This document shows positions 14,193 through 16,752 of a stretch of 16,752 bases of DNA, piece by piece. The notes under the pieces were generated by a model that ran no database searches, had not been told where the DNA came from, and saw nothing but the letters and a program-made list of their open reading frames with translations. Numbering within the stretch: position 1 is the first letter of the stretch; each line of letters starts with the position of its first letter. This DNA comes from Bacteroidota bacterium (GTDB lineage Bacteria > Bacteroidota > Ignavibacteria > Ignavibacteriales > Ignavibacteriaceae): the NCBI GenBank assembly GCA_022567875.1, contig JADFGB010000005.1, positions 1-16,752 of the forward strand. Direction: 5' to 3'. Made by a program: the position numbers and the translations under genes.

Positions 14193-16043
14193 TCAATTAT
14201 GAGTAGCACGTACAGTGTTGCCGCCTTTCTCTAGTGCTTTTTGAAGAGCTAATTCTGCATTATAGATAATATCATCTACCCCCATTGAACTGTTTGCCGA
14301 AGACACTCCTATTGAAACAGTATACGTGGTTTGTTTAGAAACTACCGTAATTGGAATGCGCGCAATTTTAACTCTGAGCTTTTCTGCCCAAAGAAATACT
14401 TCTTTATTTGTGGAATTAAAGAAATAAACTCCAAATTTTCTTTCGTCCAATCTCCCAAAAATACTTAAAGGTGTCATTTCTTTTTCAATTGTCTCAGATA
14501 TAATTTCAAGAATTTTAGGGAAAGGATTATTTTCAAATAAATTCGCCTCGTCCAAAAAGTCATCTATCCTAATTACAGCAAGGGCACCTGATGTTTTAGT
14601 ACTTTCTGCTTTTATAATTTCTTCACCAAGCCTGTTCTTAAATGTTTCCTCTTTAAGTGCCTTGGTTTCAATATCTACATCCAATAAACTTTTTAATAAT
14701 GTTTGCGTAGTGTAAGAGTAAATAACATAAGAAATAATATTAACGGCTTTTTTTAGAAATTGTAAGTCTTTATTTGTATATATTTTTTTCTTAAGGCTTT
14801 CAAAGCAAAGCACTCCGTAATTTTGTCCGTAATAAACCATTGGTATAGCAAGAAAAGATCCTTCAAAACTTATATCTTCTCTTTTTGCATATCTAATATA
14901 TTCTTGAGTTGATGTGTCATCAATTTTAATTGGCATCCCTGTTTTAATTGATTTGCCTGTTAATGTGCCTGCCAATTCTACTTCAAGTCCTTCACCAATG
15001 TATTTTAACGATGTTTTGTTTGTTATTCTTTTGACTCTAAATTTTTTCTCTCTTGGATCATATAAAACTAAAGCGTAAGAATCCCAATTGATAAACGAAT
15101 CTAATGTATTTTGTAAAGCAAATAAAATATCATCAGAATTTTGAATGGGTTTATCGGGTGATATCAATTTTAAGATCCCATCCAATCTTTTTTGTGAAAT
15201 TGTGTCTGAATATTTCCCTTCAAAGATAGTAATCAGTATTGTTATTACTCTTACAAAACTTCCTAGGGCATAAATTGTTTCTATTCCGAAAACATCTTCC
15301 AACAAAGAATCTAGTGCAAGAATTGCTATAAGAGAATTTCCGTAATAAAGCGGTACACCCACAAAACTTTTAATGCCAACTGGTGATTCATAATATCTTA
15401 TTACATCAGCTTCAGCTGTGCTTGGAATGTGCGTTAAATGTTCCGGCTCACCCTTTTGTATTATTTTACTTAATATATCGTCTTCAACATCAAATTTTCT
15501 ATTAGCTATTTGCTTAGAGTTAGAGACATATTTTTCAACTGATAGTTTATCATCCTCTTTATTATACCAAAAAAATATTACTGTGTGAGCCGAATATGCT
15601 TCTTTAAGCACAGTTAACATTTTCTCTAATGCAAAAGAAAACTGACCGTCGTGACCCACTCCTTTAGGAATTTCTTCTCTTGCAATTTGTTCATATCTTT
15701 CTTTTAAGTCGTGAGGTTTTAAATCTGTTCTTGAGGCTCTAAACTCCGGGCGATAGTTCTCTTGTGTAATTACTTCTATTTTTTCGGGCTTAGAAATAAT
15801 CTCAAATGATTCATTTAAATCCGGTGTAATTTTTGTTTCCGTAAGAGATGATTCATTAATAGTTTCTGTAAAACTTGGATTATACTTTGAAGAGTCACGA
15901 AGAAAAATAATGAAGGCTACATAAACAACTATTAAAGTAGCTGCTATAATCCGGAATACAATATCATCAGTTAAAAATAGCGATACAGCTAAAATGGGTA
16001 CAATAAGGAAGATCAATATTCTTTTGCGCTGTATTCTGTCCAT
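14193..16043 (-). CDS. membrane-anchored two-GAF protein with degenerate GGDEF domain
   Basis: A 616-residue protein. Two membrane spans (about 8-23 and 29-48) form a short hairpin anchor, then an acidic/polar linker to about 115. Two GAF domains follow: about 135-275 (with VGIKSFVGVPLYYGNSLIAILALDS) and about 300-445 (with GSFLAIPMVYYGQNYGVLCFES). The C-terminal part (about 465-612) has the outline of a diguanylate cyclase: IRIDDF near 492-497, and VSIGVSSANSSMGVDDIIYNAELAL close to the end. The GGDEF signature is replaced by LDERKF (532-537), so both catalytic glycines and the D-E pair are lost. It is probably not an active cyclase and may sense a ligand or bind a partner. ATG start with a weak AAAGAAA site and its own promoter 32 bases upstream. 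Confidence 0.85.
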   Translation of the reverse strand: MDRIQRKRILIFLIVPILAVSLFLTDDIVFRIIAATLIVVYVAFIIFLRDSSKYNPSFTETINESSLTETKITPDLNESFEIISKPEKIEVITQENYRPEFRASRTDLKPHDLKERYEQIAREEIPKGVGHDGQFSFALEKMLTVLKEAYSAHTVIFFWYNKEDDKLSVEKYVSNSKQIANRKFDVEDDILSKIIQKGEPEHLTHIPSTAEADVIRYYESPVGIKSFVGVPLYYGNSLIAILALDSLLEDVFGIETIYALGSFVRVITILITIFEGKYSDTISQKRLDGILKLISPDKPIQNSDDILFALQNTLDSFINWDSYALVLYDPREKKFRVKRITNKTSLKYIGEGLEVELAGTLTGKSIKTGMPIKIDDTSTQEYIRYAKREDISFEGSFLAIPMVYYGQNYGVLCFESLKKKIYTNKDLQFLKKAVNIISYVIYSYTTQTLLKSLLDVDIETKALKEETFKNRLGEEIIKAESTKTSGALAVIRIDDFLDEANLFENNPFPKILEIISETIEKEMTPLSIFGRLDERKFGVYFFNSTNKEVFLWAEKLRVKIARIPITVVSKQTTYTVSIGVSSANSSMGVDDIIYNAELALQKALEKGGNTVRATHN

Positions 16044-16074
16044 AATAATTTCTTTTTATACAAAATTGATATTA

Positions 16075-16103
16075 AATATAGTTTTACTGTATAATAATTG
16101 CAA
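16075..16103 (-). promoter_or_regulatory. sigma70-like promoter of the GAF-domain gene
   Basis: On the minus strand TTGCAA (16103-16098) and TATATT (16080-16075) are separated by 17 bp. Transcription would start near 16068, about 25 nt before the ATG. The -10 box and spacer are the same as in the ABC operon promoter. TTGCAA is itself a palindrome. Confidence 0.5.
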
Positions 16104-16116
16104 ACAACAGCATAAT

Positions 16117-16155
16117 ATGGTTTAACTTAATAGAAATGTAAGTAAGTTAAACTAT
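16117..16155 (-). terminator. strong hairpin downstream of vapC
   Basis: GTTTAACTTA (16120-16129) and TAAGTTAAAC (16143-16152) pair perfectly, and the stem extends outward by a G-T wobble and two A-T pairs (16117-16119 with 16153-16155). The loop is 13 nt. It lies 22-60 bp after the vapC stop and upstream of the GAF-gene promoter. No T-run follows, so it may terminate transcription, stabilise the vapBC mRNA, or be an operator. Confidence 0.45.
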
Positions 16156-16176
16156 TTAGAATTGTTAGTAAAAATC

Positions 16177-16557
16177 TTAAAGTAATTCTTCTTTATTAAA
16201 CATCGGATAATGTTTTTTATTGAAAGTCCAAAACATTAAATTATTTATTTTAGCGCTTGATGCAATTAAAGCATCTGCAGTTTCAACCATCGAATTTTTT
16301 CTGTATTCGTTTATAAACAATCCTGCTAATTTCGCAATTTTGGTATTTATTTCAATTATACCAAGAGAAGTAAATAAACCATCTATAATTTTTAATTCTG
16401 ATTTTTTTGCTCCAGCAAATATTTCGGTTATTGTTATTACAGAAACGAATAAATGTGATGAATCAAACAAAATTGACAGTTTTTCAACTATCTCAGGCTT
16501 TCCACGTAAAAACCAAATAATCACATCCGAATCAATTAAAATGCCTTTATTTTGCAT
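16177..16557 (-). CDS. vapC: PIN-domain toxin, VapC family
   Basis: A 126-residue PIN-domain protein, predicted RNase toxin of a type II toxin-antitoxin pair; VapC toxins usually cut tRNA or rRNA. The metal-binding acids are visible: Asp9 (ILIDSDVIIWFLRG), Glu45 (ITITEIFAGA) and Asp95 (METADALIA region, here VETADALIA). The fourth position is altered: the usual TRNxxDF is TFNKKHY (111-117), with Asn113 kept and His116 in place of Asp. The ATG overlaps the last 11 bases of the antitoxin frame, a common arrangement that ties synthesis of the two. A hairpin follows the stop. No other gene of mobile DNA is nearby. Confidence 0.85.
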   Translation of the reverse strand: MQNKGILIDSDVIIWFLRGKPEIVEKLSILFDSSHLFVSVITITEIFAGAKKSELKIIDGLFTSLGIIEINTKIAKLAGLFINEYRKNSMVETADALIASSAKINNLMFWTFNKKHYPMFNKEELL

Positions 16558-16752
16558 ATAGGTCTTTTAGTCTATTGCCTTTTCTAATATTTCTTACATA
16601 AACATCAACGTCAAATTTTTTGCTTTTCCATAAACCAACTGCATTAGAAAAGAATTGCTTTCTTTGTCTTCTTTTCAGAAATTTTTCTTTCAAGACATTT
16701 CTTATAGTTTCACTTACGGTTTTACTTTTTAACTTACTTTGTATTTTAATTA
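16547..16752 (-). CDS. VapB-like antitoxin, partial (N-terminus beyond the window)
   Basis: A frame open from the window edge to TAA 16549-16547 encodes at least 67 residues, very rich in Lys and Arg. It contains SKTVSETIRNVLKEKFLKRR (positions 9-28 of the visible part), which looks like the second half of a ribbon-helix-helix or similar DNA-binding fold, followed by FDVDVYVRNIRKGNRLKDLY, a plausible toxin-binding tail. It overlaps vapC by 11 bp. The 5' end and promoter lie outside the window, so the antitoxin family is uncertain. The call rests mainly on position and size. Confidence 0.7.
   Translation of the reverse strand, partial: IKIQSKLKSKTVSETIRNVLKEKFLKRRQRKQFFSNAVGLWKSKKFDVDVYVRNIRKGNRLKDLYAK

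Noticed and set aside
14185..14197. ATTGAT-A-ATCAAT dyad over the stop codon of the GAF-domain gene
   Set aside because: Only six A/T-rich base pairs with a one-base centre; too short to call an operator or terminator in DNA this AT-rich.
16220..16561. Plus-strand frame of 113 codons opposite vapC
   Set aside because: It mirrors the PIN-domain gene almost exactly; vapC has the catalytic acids and a coupled upstream antitoxin frame.
1..16752. CRISPR array, insertion sequence, tRNA, rRNA or prophage genes
   Set aside because: No regularly spaced repeats, transposase or integrase motifs, or cloverleaf-like GC-rich segments were seen.

Overview
This is an AT-rich (roughly one-third GC by eye) chromosomal window. 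The genes suggest a bacterium of the Bacteroidota/Chlorobiota/Ignavibacteriota group, with an Ignavibacteria-like lineage as the best guess. The reasons are a short RpoD-type sigma factor without region 1.1, a DUF6503-like lipoprotein, a zinc-ribbon threonine synthase, a long B12-dependent ribonucleotide reductase, and several SPII lipoproteins and LolA-like envelope proteins. Recognisable Shine-Dalgarno sites and sigma70-spaced promoters (TTGNAA-17-TATATT) fit that group less strictly than true Bacteroidia. No species can be named from the window.

Layout. 1-144: end of an unknown upstream frame and a hairpin. 145-4267 (+): fabF, then an exported alpha/beta hydrolase, a DUF6503-like lipoprotein and thrC. 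4285-6767 (-): a tightly packed ABC operon (ATPase, ABC-2 permease, LolA-like periplasmic protein) with a clear promoter and a 20-bp-spaced direct repeat upstream of it. 6768-7158: a 391-bp gene-free divergent region. 7159-10734 (+): nrdJ. A perfect 34-bp palindrome separates nrdJ from the convergent minus-strand block. 10773-16752 (-): read in transcription order, a VapB-like antitoxin (cut by the window edge), vapC, a two-GAF protein with a degenerate GGDEF domain, deoB, two EutN/CcmL microcompartment vertex proteins, a primary-type sigma factor, and an NlpC/P60 lipoprotein.

How the genes may work together. Most of the window is housekeeping: fatty acid elongation, threonine synthesis, dNTP synthesis, envelope upkeep and the sigma factor. 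The unusual part is deoB followed by two EutN/CcmL genes and then the sigma factor. DeoB makes deoxyribose-5-phosphate, which deoxyribose-phosphate aldolase would cleave to acetaldehyde plus glyceraldehyde-3-phosphate. Acetaldehyde is a typical microcompartment substrate. The linkage therefore hints at a deoxynucleoside-degrading microcompartment whose hexameric shell proteins and core enzymes are not in this window. That is inference and needs genome context. No CRISPR array, insertion sequence, tRNA, rRNA or prophage was seen.
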